Shown here piece after piece: positions 42,049-49,298 of a DNA stretch of 49,918 bases; within the stretch, counting starts at the first letter, position 1, and each line of letters opens with the position of its first letter. Below the pieces are notes generated by a model. It was not told the origin of the DNA and searched no databases. It was given only the letters and a program-made list of their open reading frames with translations. The position numbers and the translations under genes were made by a program. The stretch is from JBBRCX01 sp038204465 (lineage in GTDB: Bacteria > Planctomycetota > Phycisphaerae > Tepidisphaerales > Tepidisphaeraceae): positions 1 through 49,918 of the forward strand of contig JBBRCX010000020.1 of NCBI GenBank assembly GCA_038204465.1, given 5' to 3'.

Positions 42049-43145
42049 GCGGAGCCTTTCGTTGCGGCGCGACACGGCGCGGTCGAAGCGCGCACGATCA
42101 GTCGCGGCTCGATGACAATGCTTGGGTCGTTTACCGAACCGGTTTCGAGGAAGTCGATCAGAAGCTTGGCCGCAAGGCGTCCGTTGTCGCGCAGCGGCGT
42201 GTGCACGGTGGTAAGCGGAGGCTCCGCCAGGCGGGACACGATGGGCCAGTCGCCATACCCGATCACCGACACGTTGCCCGGCACGCTCAGTCCAAGCCGG
42301 CGAAGAGCGTTGATCGCCATCACCGCCATCGCATCGTCCGCAACGAAGAGCGCCGTGGGCGCCGCCGCGAGACGCATCATTGATTCGACCGCCTTCTGCG
42401 TGCACGCTCGATCGACCAGATCGCCCTGCATGATGAGTGCGTCATCCCGGGGCAGGCCGGCGGCTGATATCGCATCGCGGTATCCATGCAGCACGTCGAG
42501 GATACGGTTCGCGGTCGGCTCGAGGCGAGTGCCGCCGCTATCGGGAAGGATCAGCCCAATGCGGCGATGTCCCAGCTCGAGAAGGTGATGCGCCGCAAGG
42601 CTGGCGCCAAGGCGGTTGTCGACGTTCACGATCGGAACGGGCCGGCCATCAGAAGTTCGCACGTCCGGAACGGAGTTGACCAGCACAAGCGGAACGCCCT
42701 GCTCATACAACTCGACGAGCGGCGCGGTGAGGAACGGCGCCTTGTCGATGATGAAGCCGTCGATCAGCTTGCTGCGGTGGACCTCGCCGACGCGGCGGAC
42801 GAGGTCGGCGCCGGCGCTCTGCCCGATCTGATGCGGCATCGGCTGCAGCACCGGGTAGTAGCCGGCGTCGAGCGTCTGCTCGCGGATTCCGGCAAAAAGC
42901 TCGGCGGTATAAGTCTGTTCGGTCTGGTCCGGCGCGCCCACCGCGACGCCGATGTGCCTGAGCGGCTGCTTGATCGAACGGCCAAGCAGCGAGCGGTGGT
43001 AACCGAGCTCGTTGGCGATTGCGTGCACCCGAGCGCGGGTTTCGGTTCCAATCGGAACGTTACAGGTGGAATTAAGAACGTACGAGACGGTAGCGACGGA
43101 AACGCCGGCCCGGTCCGCGATCTGTCGCATGGTCGTCTGGGGCAT
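42045..43145 (-). CDS. LacI-family transcriptional regulator of the downstream operon
   Basis: A 366-residue repressor. Residues about 5-50 are the LacI helix-turn-helix (MRQIADRAGVSVATVSYVLN) with hinge helix VHAIANELGYHRSLLG, followed by a periplasmic-binding-protein-like sensor domain (HIGVAVGAPDQTEQTYTAEL, LVLVNSVPDVRTSDGRPVP, RIGLILPDSGGTRLE, ALFVADDAMAVMAINALRRL, IGYGDWPI). Such sensors bind sugars or nucleosides. It is the first gene of a ten-gene operon and overlaps the next by four bases. A 14-bp palindrome lies in the promoter spacer just upstream (43187-43200), consistent with autorepression of the whole operon. ATG 43145 has no good ribosome-binding site, and an ATG at 43130 is a possible alternative. 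Confidence 0.87.
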   Translation of the reverse strand: MPQTTMRQIADRAGVSVATVSYVLNSTCNVPIGTETRARVHAIANELGYHRSLLGRSIKQPLRHIGVAVGAPDQTEQTYTAELFAGIREQTLDAGYYPVLQPMPHQIGQSAGADLVRRVGEVHRSKLIDGFIIDKAPFLTAPLVELYEQGVPLVLVNSVPDVRTSDGRPVPIVNVDNRLGASLAAHHLLELGHRRIGLILPDSGGTRLEPTANRILDVLHGYRDAISAAGLPRDDALIMQGDLVDRACTQKAVESMMRLAAAPTALFVADDAMAVMAINALRRLGLSVPGNVSVIGYGDWPIVSRLAEPPLTTVHTPLRDNGRLAAKLLIDFLETGSVNDPSIVIEPRLIVRASTAPCRAATKGSA

Positions 43146-43179
43146 GGAGGCATCGACGGCAATCCGCCGGTGCGGGGAA

Positions 43180-43208
43180 AGAATAGCTTAACTAGTTCAG
43201 TGAATCAA
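43180..43208 (-). promoter_or_regulatory. Promoter with LacI-type operator in its spacer
   Basis: On the minus strand TTGATT (43208-43203) and TATTCT (43185-43180) are separated by 17 bp, a normal sigma-70 layout. The spacer and its edges hold a 14-bp palindrome, positions 43187-43200 (CTTAACTAGTTCAG, one mismatched pair). Repressor bound there would block the promoter. Transcription would begin near 43173, about 28 bases before the lacI start codon. Confidence 0.65.
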
Positions 43209-43258
43209 GACGGGCTTCGCTTGCAACAGGGACGGCAGAGCAAGCCCGAGAGCGCTCT

Positions 43259-43825
43259 TCACCCATGCCCAAGGCCCTTCTCGACGTCCTCGCACAAAGT
43301 ATGCAGCAGCAATTTATGCGCTTCCTGGATCCGGGCCGTGGAATCGCCCGGCACCATAAGCTCAACACTTGCGACGCCGGCGGTGTAGCCGCCGCCCTTG
43401 CCCAGGAATGCGACGCTGCCCAGCCCGCGCGCCTTCGCTTCTTCCAGCGCCCGCAACACGTTTCGCGACTTGCCACTCGTCGTAAACACGACCAGCACGT
43501 CACCCGCCTGTGCGAAGGCGCCGATCTGGCGGGCAAAGACCTCTTCGAAGGCGTAGTCGTTGCCGATCGCGGTGAGCGTGCTGCCAAAATCGCTGAGCGC
43601 GATGGCCGGGTAGGGCCGCCGCTCCTTCACGAACCGGCTCACGAACTCAGTCGCAAAGTGGGAGGCGTCGGCGGCGCTCCCGCCATTTCCGCAAACGATG
43701 AGCTTCCCCCCAGCAGACAGACATTCCACAATGAGGGCCGTCGCGCGCCGGAGCGGCCCTTCCAGCCCGCGCAGCGACTGGATCATCGTGACGGCGTCCG
43801 CCATGTTCCGCTGCAGGGAGGTCAT
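43259..43825 (-). CDS. gmhA: SIS-domain phosphoheptose isomerase (GmhA-like)
   Basis: The product has 188 residues from ATG 43825 (MTSLQRN), with GGAG six bases upstream; an upstream in-frame ATG at 43852 is less likely. The SIS fold carries CGNGGSAADASHFATEF, with a Glu equivalent to E. coli GmhA Glu65, LSDFGSTLTAIGNDY, VFTTSGKSRN and, at the C-terminus, QEAHKLLLHTLCED with the catalytic-region His. GmhA converts sedoheptulose 7-phosphate to D-glycero-D-manno-heptose 7-phosphate for lipopolysaccharide heptose. It lies upstream of lacI on the same strand, 113 bp away, with the lacI promoter between, so it is probably a separate transcript. Confidence 0.82.
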   Translation of the reverse strand: MTSLQRNMADAVTMIQSLRGLEGPLRRATALIVECLSAGGKLIVCGNGGSAADASHFATEFVSRFVKERRPYPAIALSDFGSTLTAIGNDYAFEEVFARQIGAFAQAGDVLVVFTTSGKSRNVLRALEEAKARGLGSVAFLGKGGGYTAGVASVELMVPGDSTARIQEAHKLLLHTLCEDVEKGLGHG

Positions 43826-43989
43826 CGATACTCCGGCATCGCGGCAACGCACGCGGTTGCCTGGCCTTCATCGTACGATCCGGGCGACTTCGTTGCGAAC
43901 GGTTAGGCGTGCATCGTTGCGGCCCGGTTCACCGAATGGCAACTTTCCCTGATTCAATCCGTCCATTGCGGCAACAGCGCGGCGCGGCC

Positions 43990-44628
43990 ATGCCGATCAA
44001 ACTGGAGCGCGCTTTCTTTGAGCGATCGGCGCTGAAGCTGGCGCGAGAACTGATCGGGAAGGTCCTTGTCCACCGGGTCGACGGCAGGGAATATCGCGCC
44101 CGCATTGTGGAGACAGAGGCGTACATGGGCGAGCACGACCTTGCCTGTCACGCATCCAAAGGGAGGACGCGGCGCACCGAGGTGATGTTCGGCCCTGCAG
44201 GCCACGCCTATGTGTACTTCATCTACGGCATGTACGAGATGCTCAACATCGTGGCGGCCAAACGCGGCGACGCGCAGGCGGTGCTCATTCGCGCCGCGGA
44301 ACCGCTCAATGGATGGGAGGCCAAGCTCTCCGGGCCGGGAAAACTCGCGCGCGAGATGAAGATCAAGCGCTCAGACAATGGCCTGGACCTGACGGGCGAC
44401 AAGCTCTTTGTGCTGGATGACGGAAAGAAATCTACGCGCATTTTAAGGACCAAGCGGATCGGGGTGGATTACGCGGAAGAATGGAAGGACAAGCTGCTGC
44501 GATTCATGGATGCCGATAGCCCGGCCATTTCCAGGCCGCCGATGGGCGCGGGAAAGTCGGTCAAGCGGACCGCCGTATCAATACGCAAGCGCCGGGACGG
44601 CAAGCGAAGTGTTGACCAGAGCAACTAG
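43990..44628 (+). CDS. DNA-3-methyladenine glycosylase (AAG/MPG family)
   Basis: The product has 212 residues from ATG 43990 (MPIKLERAFFERSALKLARE), the normal start of the family; the frame is open to 43909 but without similarity. Motifs: IVETEAYMGEHDLACHASKGRT, in which the Glu of ETEAY activates water, then VMFGPAGHAYVYFIYGMYEMLNIV, then VLIRAAEP and LSGPGKLA. It excises alkylated purines such as 3-methyladenine and hypoxanthine in base-excision repair. The C-terminal 25 residues are basic. It is a single gene, divergent from the isomerase gene by about 165 bp and convergent with the PEP-CTERM gene, with a hairpin (44638-44672) after it. Confidence 0.9.
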   Translation: MPIKLERAFFERSALKLARELIGKVLVHRVDGREYRARIVETEAYMGEHDLACHASKGRTRRTEVMFGPAGHAYVYFIYGMYEMLNIVAAKRGDAQAVLIRAAEPLNGWEAKLSGPGKLAREMKIKRSDNGLDLTGDKLFVLDDGKKSTRILRTKRIGVDYAEEWKDKLLRFMDADSPAISRPPMGAGKSVKRTAVSIRKRRDGKRSVDQSN

Positions 44629-44637
44629 GAATCGGAT

Positions 44638-44672
44638 GGCGATACTTCGGGGTTTCGTCGAAACCAATCGCC
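44638..44672. terminator. Nested hairpin between convergent genes
   Basis: Outer arms GGCGAT (44638-44643) and ATCGCC (44667-44672) enclose a second hairpin GGTTT-CGTCG-AAACC (44651-44665). It lies between the ends of the DNA glycosylase (44628) and PEP-CTERM gene (44679) and may stop transcription from both sides. No U-tract is visible. Confidence 0.4.
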
Positions 44673-44678
44673 TGTGTG

Positions 44679-45398
44679 TTAGCGCGGTTTCCTTATGCGC
44701 CACGCGAGTGCACCAAGTGCGAGCAGCCCTGCGGACGAAGGCTCGGGCACGCAGGTGACCGACGCCTCCAGGTAATCCTTCTTACCGCCTCCCCCGGAAT
44801 TCGTGAACGTGGTGGCGCCAAGATTGTCCGGCGATGCCTGCAGAATTCCAACCTGCGAGGCGCCGCTGACTGGGGCGGCGTTGCTGGTGATCACAGAAAA
44901 GAAAGACGCCGACGGGAAGGGCGCGGTGTTCTCGTCGCGGTAAGCAAAGGCGAAATCCTGGCGGATGAGCCCAAGGCCGGAGAAGTCGAATGTGACATTC
45001 TGCTGCGCGCTGCGGATGGTACCGCCGTTGTTGTAGTTGCTGCCCGTGAACGTCAGGTCGTTGCGGGTGACGCTGGCGATGGGCGTGTAAGAGAGTGTGT
45101 CTGACGTGTTGGAATCAATCGGAATGCCGGATGAGCTGACGTCGAACAGATCGACCCGCAAGTCCGGCGTGTAGTCCGGCTGCGCATCGTACGTGAAGTA
45201 CGTGAACGCAATGGTGACGGCGCCAATTTGCTGGGCGGTTCCGAGATGAACATCATCCCCAAGGTAGGCATACCCATTCTGGCGCTGCTGCGTGAAATCG
45301 TTCAGGTCGCCGGGGAGGACTTGATAGCAGACTTCACCGCTCGCCGCCGCGGTCATCAGCGCAGCAAAACTACACGCAGCACTCCCTATCCGCCTCAT
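44679..45398 (-). CDS. PEP-CTERM-anchored exported protein (copy 1)
   Basis: A 239-residue secreted protein. Residues 1-21 are a signal peptide (RRIGSAACSFAALMTAAASG). The C-terminus is a PEP-CTERM sorting signal: VPEPSSAGLLALGALAW, then RIRKPR, recognised by an exosortase and anchored or processed at the envelope. The middle is a beta-rich domain shared with copy 2 (DVHLGTAQQIGAVTIAFTYF, YTPDLRVDLFDV, FTGSNYNNGGTI, RQDFAFAYRDEN). Function unknown. Its ATG lies only 17 bp from the 3' end of tRNA-Gln, with AAGGGTGG between, so it is probably co-transcribed with the tRNA. No exosortase gene is in the window. Confidence 0.85.
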   Translation of the reverse strand: MRRIGSAACSFAALMTAAASGEVCYQVLPGDLNDFTQQRQNGYAYLGDDVHLGTAQQIGAVTIAFTYFTYDAQPDYTPDLRVDLFDVSSSGIPIDSNTSDTLSYTPIASVTRNDLTFTGSNYNNGGTIRSAQQNVTFDFSGLGLIRQDFAFAYRDENTAPFPSASFFSVITSNAAPVSGASQVGILQASPDNLGATTFTNSGGGGKKDYLEASVTCVPEPSSAGLLALGALAWRIRKPR

Positions 45399-45414
45399 AT
45401 GCCACCCTTGAAAG

Positions 45415-45485
45415 CTGGGGAACTAGGATTCGAACCTAGACAAGCAGATCCAGAGTCTGCTGTGCTACCGTTACACCATTCCCCA
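45415..45485 (-). tRNA. tRNA-Gln (anticodon CTG)
   Basis: A 71-nt cloverleaf on the minus strand: acceptor stem TGGGGAA/TTCCCCA with G discriminator, as usual for tRNA-Gln; anticodon arm GCAGA-CTCTGGA-TCTGC giving anticodon CTG; T-arm CTAGG-TTCGAAT-CCTAG. CCA is not encoded. It reads CAG codons. A consensus -35 and weak -10 lie just upstream. Confidence 0.95.
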
Positions 45486-45497
45486 ATGGCCGTTTTC

Positions 45498-45525
45498 ATT
45501 CTCGATACGGCCAATGGGGTGTCAA
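45498..45525 (-). promoter_or_regulatory. Promoter for tRNA-Gln and the following PEP-CTERM gene
   Basis: On the minus strand a perfect -35 (TTGACA, 45525-45520) is followed after 16 bp by GAGAAT (45503-45498), four of six matches to the -10. Transcription would start about six bases before the tRNA. No other promoter is visible between the tRNA and the PEP-CTERM gene. Confidence 0.6.
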
Positions 45526-45606
45526 GTTCGCTGGTGAACGTTGGTAGCGCACCGAGTTTGTTCGTGGGATGTGTCACCGATTGAATCTCAGCAAGCGAAA
45601 GCACCT

Positions 45607-45646
45607 TCAAAATAAAGAACCGGACGGCACTCAGGCCGACCGGTTC
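45607..45646 (-). terminator. Rho-independent terminator of PEP-CTERM copy 2
   Basis: On the minus strand the arms GAACCGG and CCGGTTC (seven pairs), one T-T mismatch and four inner pairs (CGGC/GCCG) enclose the loop CTGAGT; the stem is followed by TTTATTTT. It is 20 bp after the gene's stop. This isolates the upstream gene from the tRNA-Gln transcript. Confidence 0.85.
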
Positions 45647-45665
45647 GATCGAATTCAAAGTCAAT

Positions 45666-46406
45666 CTACCTGGCTTCTTTAGGACGACGCAATGCCATCA
45701 GTCCACCCAGGGCGATGAGGCCGAAACTCGCGGGCTCAGGAACACAGGTCACCGACGCTTCAATGTTATAGCCGCCAGCGTGGGTGAAAGTCGTCGCATT
45801 CACATTGTTCGGGGAAGCCTGGAGAAAGCCCAAGTCCGTCGAGCCATTGGTTGTCGTCGAACCCGGAAGACTAGTTACGAAGACCGAGAAATTGTAAGCC
45901 GGGGCCTGGGTGCCGGCCGGGTTGATATCGCGGTAGCCGAACGCGAAATCCTGCAGGTTGACCGCACCGCTCTGGCCGGTGAAATCGAAGCGGACAGTCT
46001 GTTTCGTATCCGTGACTTTGCCGCCATTGTTGTAGTTGCTTCCGGTCAAGACGGCGGTGGTGTTGAACGCCGTCGCGATGGGCGTGTAGCTGATCGCGTC
46101 GTTGGTATTGGAATCCTGCGGCAGGCCGTTGGAGTCCAGGTTCCACAAATCAACCTGAAGGATGGGCGTGTAGGTCTCAGCATCGTAGGTGAAATAGCCG
46201 AAATTGATGTACACTTGGGCAATCTGCGGACACGGCACGGCAAGATGCACGTCGTCGCCATAATAGGCCAGGTTGTTGCCGGTCTGCTGAATGAAGCCAA
46301 CCGTGTCATTCACTGACTCATAGACGAGCATCTGGCCATAAGCGGCCGGTGCTGCCAGCGACGCAGCGCCGGTCGACAGGGCAATTCTCCCAAGACGATT
46401 CATCAT
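45666..46406 (-). CDS. PEP-CTERM-anchored exported protein (copy 2)
   Basis: A 246-residue secreted protein homologous to copy 1. Two ATGs (46406 and 46403) follow AAGGAG; the second is at the better distance (seven bases). A signal peptide covers residues 1-24 (ending AAYGQ). The shared beta domain includes DVHLAVPCPQIAQVYINF, TYTPILQVDLWN, YTPIATAFNTTAVLTGSNYN, VRFDFTGQ and LQDFAFGYRD. The C-terminus is VPEPASFGLIALGGLMALRR followed by PKEAR. A strong terminator follows. The two copies look like a tandem duplication with a tRNA gene between. Ligand or role unknown. The 286-bp region upstream of the gene holds its promoter, but I see no clear -35/-10 pair and no other gene. Confidence 0.85.
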   Translation of the reverse strand: MMNRLGRIALSTGAASLAAPAAYGQMLVYESVNDTVGFIQQTGNNLAYYGDDVHLAVPCPQIAQVYINFGYFTYDAETYTPILQVDLWNLDSNGLPQDSNTNDAISYTPIATAFNTTAVLTGSNYNNGGKVTDTKQTVRFDFTGQSGAVNLQDFAFGYRDINPAGTQAPAYNFSVFVTSLPGSTTTNGSTDLGFLQASPNNVNATTFTHAGGYNIEASVTCVPEPASFGLIALGGLMALRRPKEAR

Positions 46407-46692
46407 CGAACTCCTTCATGGGGCGTGCGGTCTACACACACCGATTACTTAACACATGCCGCCTGAAGATCTTAGCGACGAATTATCCCCGCAAACGACT
46501 AAATGAGAGCTGAAGAAGGTGCACGCACACCCGGAATTCAAAAATCATACAGCGCGACGTGTCTGACGCAAGACGTTTCTTCCAAAATTCCTGCGATTAT
46601 CGCCTATTTTCGGTGATTTCCTCCAAGCCGCCGACTGCTCCGACGCCGACCCCCATTTCAGGGGTTTATGGCAACTTTTGGCTTCAGGGCCG

Positions 46693-47046
46693 TCAGTTGC
46701 CTGCGGCCGTCGGACGTGACTCACCGCACTTCCAGCACGCGCTGAACTGTGCTTCGACCTGCTCGCCACATTTGGAGCAGATCCACGTCGGCCGCGGCGC
46801 ATCAGCTAACGCGGGGTCGGCATTGGCCTCATCACGGCGGCGGTATTCGAGCACGATCGGCATCGCCTTGGGCACATTCGCCTCATCCACCCACACCGAA
46901 GGCAGTGAGCTGTCGGACAGCGGGAGGTTTCCCCACGCCTCCTGCAGCGCCTCCCCCTGTACCACTGCCTCGATCCCCTCCTGCTCCAACAGGCCTTTGA
47001 GAAAATGGGCGTCCATCGCATCACGCGCGGTGTAAACAGATTGCAT
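46693..47046 (-). CDS. DUF2007-domain protein with C-terminal zinc ribbon
   Basis: A 117-residue protein. Residues 1-68 match the DUF2007 putative signal-transducing fold (MQSVYTARDAMDAHFLKGLL, IEAVVQGEALQ, SVWVDEANVPKAMPIV). Residues 88-108 carry two CxxC pairs (CSKCGEQ and CWKCGES), ten residues apart, a zinc ribbon. It is probably a cytoplasmic regulatory or adaptor protein with unknown partners. It is a single gene between the PEP-CTERM locus and pyrD, with short spacers. Confidence 0.8.
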   Translation of the reverse strand: MQSVYTARDAMDAHFLKGLLEQEGIEAVVQGEALQEAWGNLPLSDSSLPSVWVDEANVPKAMPIVLEYRRRDEANADPALADAPRPTWICSKCGEQVEAQFSACWKCGESRPTAAGN

Positions 47047-47120
47047 TACCGTACTCTACCGCAGCGAATGGCCGGCAGGGAATGGCAGATGAAATGCTTC
47101 TGCCCTCATGCAAACGATGC

Positions 47121-48077
47121 TCATGGATAGGGCGACTGCCGAGGCTCATCGCCGGGCAGTTCCAGGGCCCCGACAAGATCCGTGATTCGTTCCACGCCGG
47201 TTTTGCTCATGTATTCGCGTAAGCCATCACAGATCTTGTTGGGGGTCGCTGGATCTACGAAGAGCGCCGTCCCGATGGCGACAGCACTCGCACCCGCGAG
47301 CAGGAACTCGACGGCGTCCTGCCAGTATTGGACGCCTCCCATTCCGATAATCGGCACGCCAGCGCTCTTCGTGACGTTGCGGTACACCCTGCTGACCATG
47401 TGCAAAGCGATCGGCTTGATGGCCGGGCCGGACAACCCGCCCGTGACATTTGCCAGGCGCGGCCGCCGTTTGTAGATGTCGACCGCCATCGCGGTGAAGG
47501 TGTTGACCAATGAAAGCACATCAGCGCCGCCATCGACCGCGGCCCGCGCGGTGACCGAGATGTCCTCCACATTCGGTGACAGCTTCACGATCAGGGGCTT
47601 GCGCGGCAGGACCCGCTTCACCGCCGCCGTGAGTTCCTTCAAACGCCCGGAATGGGTGCCAAAGGTGAGGCCATCTTTCACGTTCGGACAGGACACGTTC
47701 AACTCGACCGCGGCGATGCAGTCTAAGTCGTCCATTGCGGCGCACGTCCCGGTGTAATCATCGAAGCTGTGCCCGGCGACGTTGACGATGACGGGGCACG
47801 GCATCTTTTGAATGAGCGGCACCTTCTCGTTCAGGAAGCGCTGCAGCCCCACATTCGCGAGTCCGATCGCGTTCAGCATCCCCGCGCGCACTTCCACGAT
47901 CCGGGCCGGCTCGTTGCCCTTTCGTTCCTCGCGGGTGATCGACTTGGTGACGAAGGCCCCCAGCGCCGAGAGGTCCATGAAATCGGCGTACTCGAACGCG
48001 TAGCCGCAAGTGCCCGAGCAGGTGAGCGTGGGATTGGCAAGCTTCAGTCCCGCCAGATTGACGGAAAGATCGGGCAC
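47121..48077 (-). CDS. pyrD: Dihydroorotate dehydrogenase (class 1B-like)
   Basis: About 318 residues from a GTG start at 48077 (VPDLSVNLAGLKLANPTL), which matches the normal family N-terminus; ATG 48134 is an alternative that adds 19 residues. It oxidises dihydroorotate to orotate in pyrimidine synthesis with FMN. Motifs: LTCSGTCGYAFEY, AGMLNAIGLANVG, the ELNVSCPN segment carrying the catalytic Cys, LSPNVEDISVTA, LVNTFTAM, GLSGPAIKPIALHMV, GMGGVQYWQDAVEFLLAGAS and VAIGTALFVDP. The class 1B enzyme normally pairs with PyrK, which is not in the window. Identification is strong; the class is judged by eye. Confidence 0.9.
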   Translation of the reverse strand: MPDLSVNLAGLKLANPTLTCSGTCGYAFEYADFMDLSALGAFVTKSITREERKGNEPARIVEVRAGMLNAIGLANVGLQRFLNEKVPLIQKMPCPVIVNVAGHSFDDYTGTCAAMDDLDCIAAVELNVSCPNVKDGLTFGTHSGRLKELTAAVKRVLPRKPLIVKLSPNVEDISVTARAAVDGGADVLSLVNTFTAMAVDIYKRRPRLANVTGGLSGPAIKPIALHMVSRVYRNVTKSAGVPIIGMGGVQYWQDAVEFLLAGASAVAIGTALFVDPATPNKICDGLREYMSKTGVERITDLVGALELPGDEPRQSPYP

Positions 48078-48203
48078 GCGAGTTCTTTTACGGACCACGC
48101 CTCTAAACGCAAGAAAACCGAGCGCCTCGCGCATCCCTGGGTCCCTTTCTTCCTGAAGCGCACGCGACTCCACCGACGCACATTCGCCCGCCGGTTTAGC
48201 CGT

Positions 48204-48226
48204 CGCGCCCACGCGACGTGGGCGCG
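48204..48226. repeat. Perfect GC hairpin upstream of pyrD
   Basis: Arms CGCGCCCACG and CGTGGGCGCG pair completely around a CGA loop. It lies 127 bp upstream of the pyrD GTG start. It could be an RNA control element in a long pyrD leader or part of a dispersed repeat. Confidence 0.6.
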
Positions 48227-48360
48227 CGCCCGCGGCAGAGGAAACGATATCCACCTGAAATCCAAGTTCGTCTTCGAGTCCAGGCGGTCTTCGGCGGTCT
48301 TGGCGAACCATAAATACCTGTTCCCCCGCGCCTTCTCCCCGGCAGTCCAAGCGAGCCATG

Positions 48361-48400
48361 GTGGGCTTTGGTGGGCTTTCGTGGGCTTTCGTGGACTTTG
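48361..48400. repeat. Four tandem 10-bp units
   Basis: Units GTGGGCTTTG, GTGGGCTTTC, GTGGGCTTTC and GTGGACTTTG follow one another exactly. The sequence is intergenic. The 10-bp period would put the units on one face of the helix, but no function is evident. Confidence 0.8.
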
Positions 48401-48640
48401 GTCACCAGAAGGACCTCTCCCTCGTGCCGCGCCCCTGGGCCATCGTTAGCACCACCACCTTGGATAACCGCAGCCATTCGCTCGAGCCGGCTTCGCCGGC
48501 CTTCTCATCTTTCAGTTCTCAAAACCGCTCCAGCGCAGCAGCGCCGTCGAGCAGCCGTTTTCATTCTACGTTCTTTCTTTTGAGAAGTCAACCACAGTTC
48601 ACCTTCTTCCTCCCGCGACGCCACGACCACTCCAAGCATG

Positions 48641-48663
48641 CCACGGGCGTCCCGCCCGGGTGG
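48641..48663. repeat. GC hairpin of the same type as 30914-30934
   Basis: Core CGGGCG-TCC-CGCCCG (48644-48658) with a further three pairs (CCA/TGG) after a two-base bulge. The loop and arm plan (CACGGxCG, TCY, CGxCCG) is shared with the hairpin at 30914-30934, suggesting copies of one dispersed intergenic repeat. Confidence 0.55.
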
Positions 48664-48736
48664 ACAGTCACTCTTCAGGACTATTGTGGGAGCGGCGGCA
48701 GTCGTAGACGTGATTCGTCGCCAATCTCAAAGTTCG

Positions 48737-49021
48737 TCAATGCGTGTAAACCTTATGCTTCGGCCGGCTGCGGAGCATTTCGGCTTTCCCCCACGCGACG
48801 ACCTTCGCGAAGGCCTCGCTGCGCATGAACCCGTCGAACGCCTCGCGCGTCTCCCACTGGCTCAGGATGACATAGCTTCCAACCGAGGTGACGTCTTCGT
48901 ACATGTGCGTTTCGGTGTGACCCGGTACGGTCTTTAGGTGCTCGATGACGTTGAAAAAGCCCTTTTCAAATTCCTCTTCCTTGCCCGGAATTACCTCGTA
49001 ATGCATGCCGATCGTGGTCAT
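48737..49021 (-). CDS. Antibiotic biosynthesis monooxygenase (ABM)-fold protein
   Basis: A 94-residue dimeric alpha/beta-barrel protein: MTTIGMHYEVIPGKEEEFEK, FFNVIEHLKTVPGH, THMYEDVTSVGSYVILSQWE and TREAFDGFMRSEAFAKVVAW match the four strands and two helices of ABM/heme-degrading-like proteins. It may oxidise a small quinone-like molecule or bind haem; the residues that separate these are not clear. It is a single gene, divergent from the gene at 49299 with a 277-bp spacer in which I see only a TATACT -10-like box at 49218-49223. Confidence 0.75.
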   Translation of the reverse strand: MTTIGMHYEVIPGKEEEFEKGFFNVIEHLKTVPGHTETHMYEDVTSVGSYVILSQWETREAFDGFMRSEAFAKVVAWGKAEMLRSRPKHKVYTH

Positions 49022-49298
49022 ATGACTTTCCTGGCTTGGTAAGTAGCTCGCTCTTGCGGCTAATCGTAGCGGCTCGAATCCCGTGTGACCAACGCAAGCG
49101 CCGCCCCGCCAGCAGGTCCGAGAAATTCTCGCTCATCCAGCTAATGTCCGCCGCCCCCTGGGAATCCTGGCGTCCGGATTCCTCCATCCGCCACCCGCCT
49201 CTAGCCGAAGAATGATTTATACTGTGAAGGTTGTCGTGGGTGGCGGACCTCCTGGCCCTCAGCACCGCAGCCGCCTGTCTGACGCAGGTTTGTAACGC

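Larger units (their letters stand above)
48078..48736. other. 659-bp intergenic region with hairpins and tandem repeats
   Basis: The region between pyrD and the monooxygenase-fold gene contains no convincing gene on either strand. It holds a perfect ten-pair hairpin (48204-48226), four tandem 10-bp units (48361-48400) and a second GC hairpin (48641-48663). The pyrD promoter should lie here, but no clear -35/-10 pair is seen. Confidence 0.6.

Noticed and set aside
48361..48400. CRISPR-like array
   Set aside because: Units are only 10 bp with no spacers between them; it is a simple tandem repeat.
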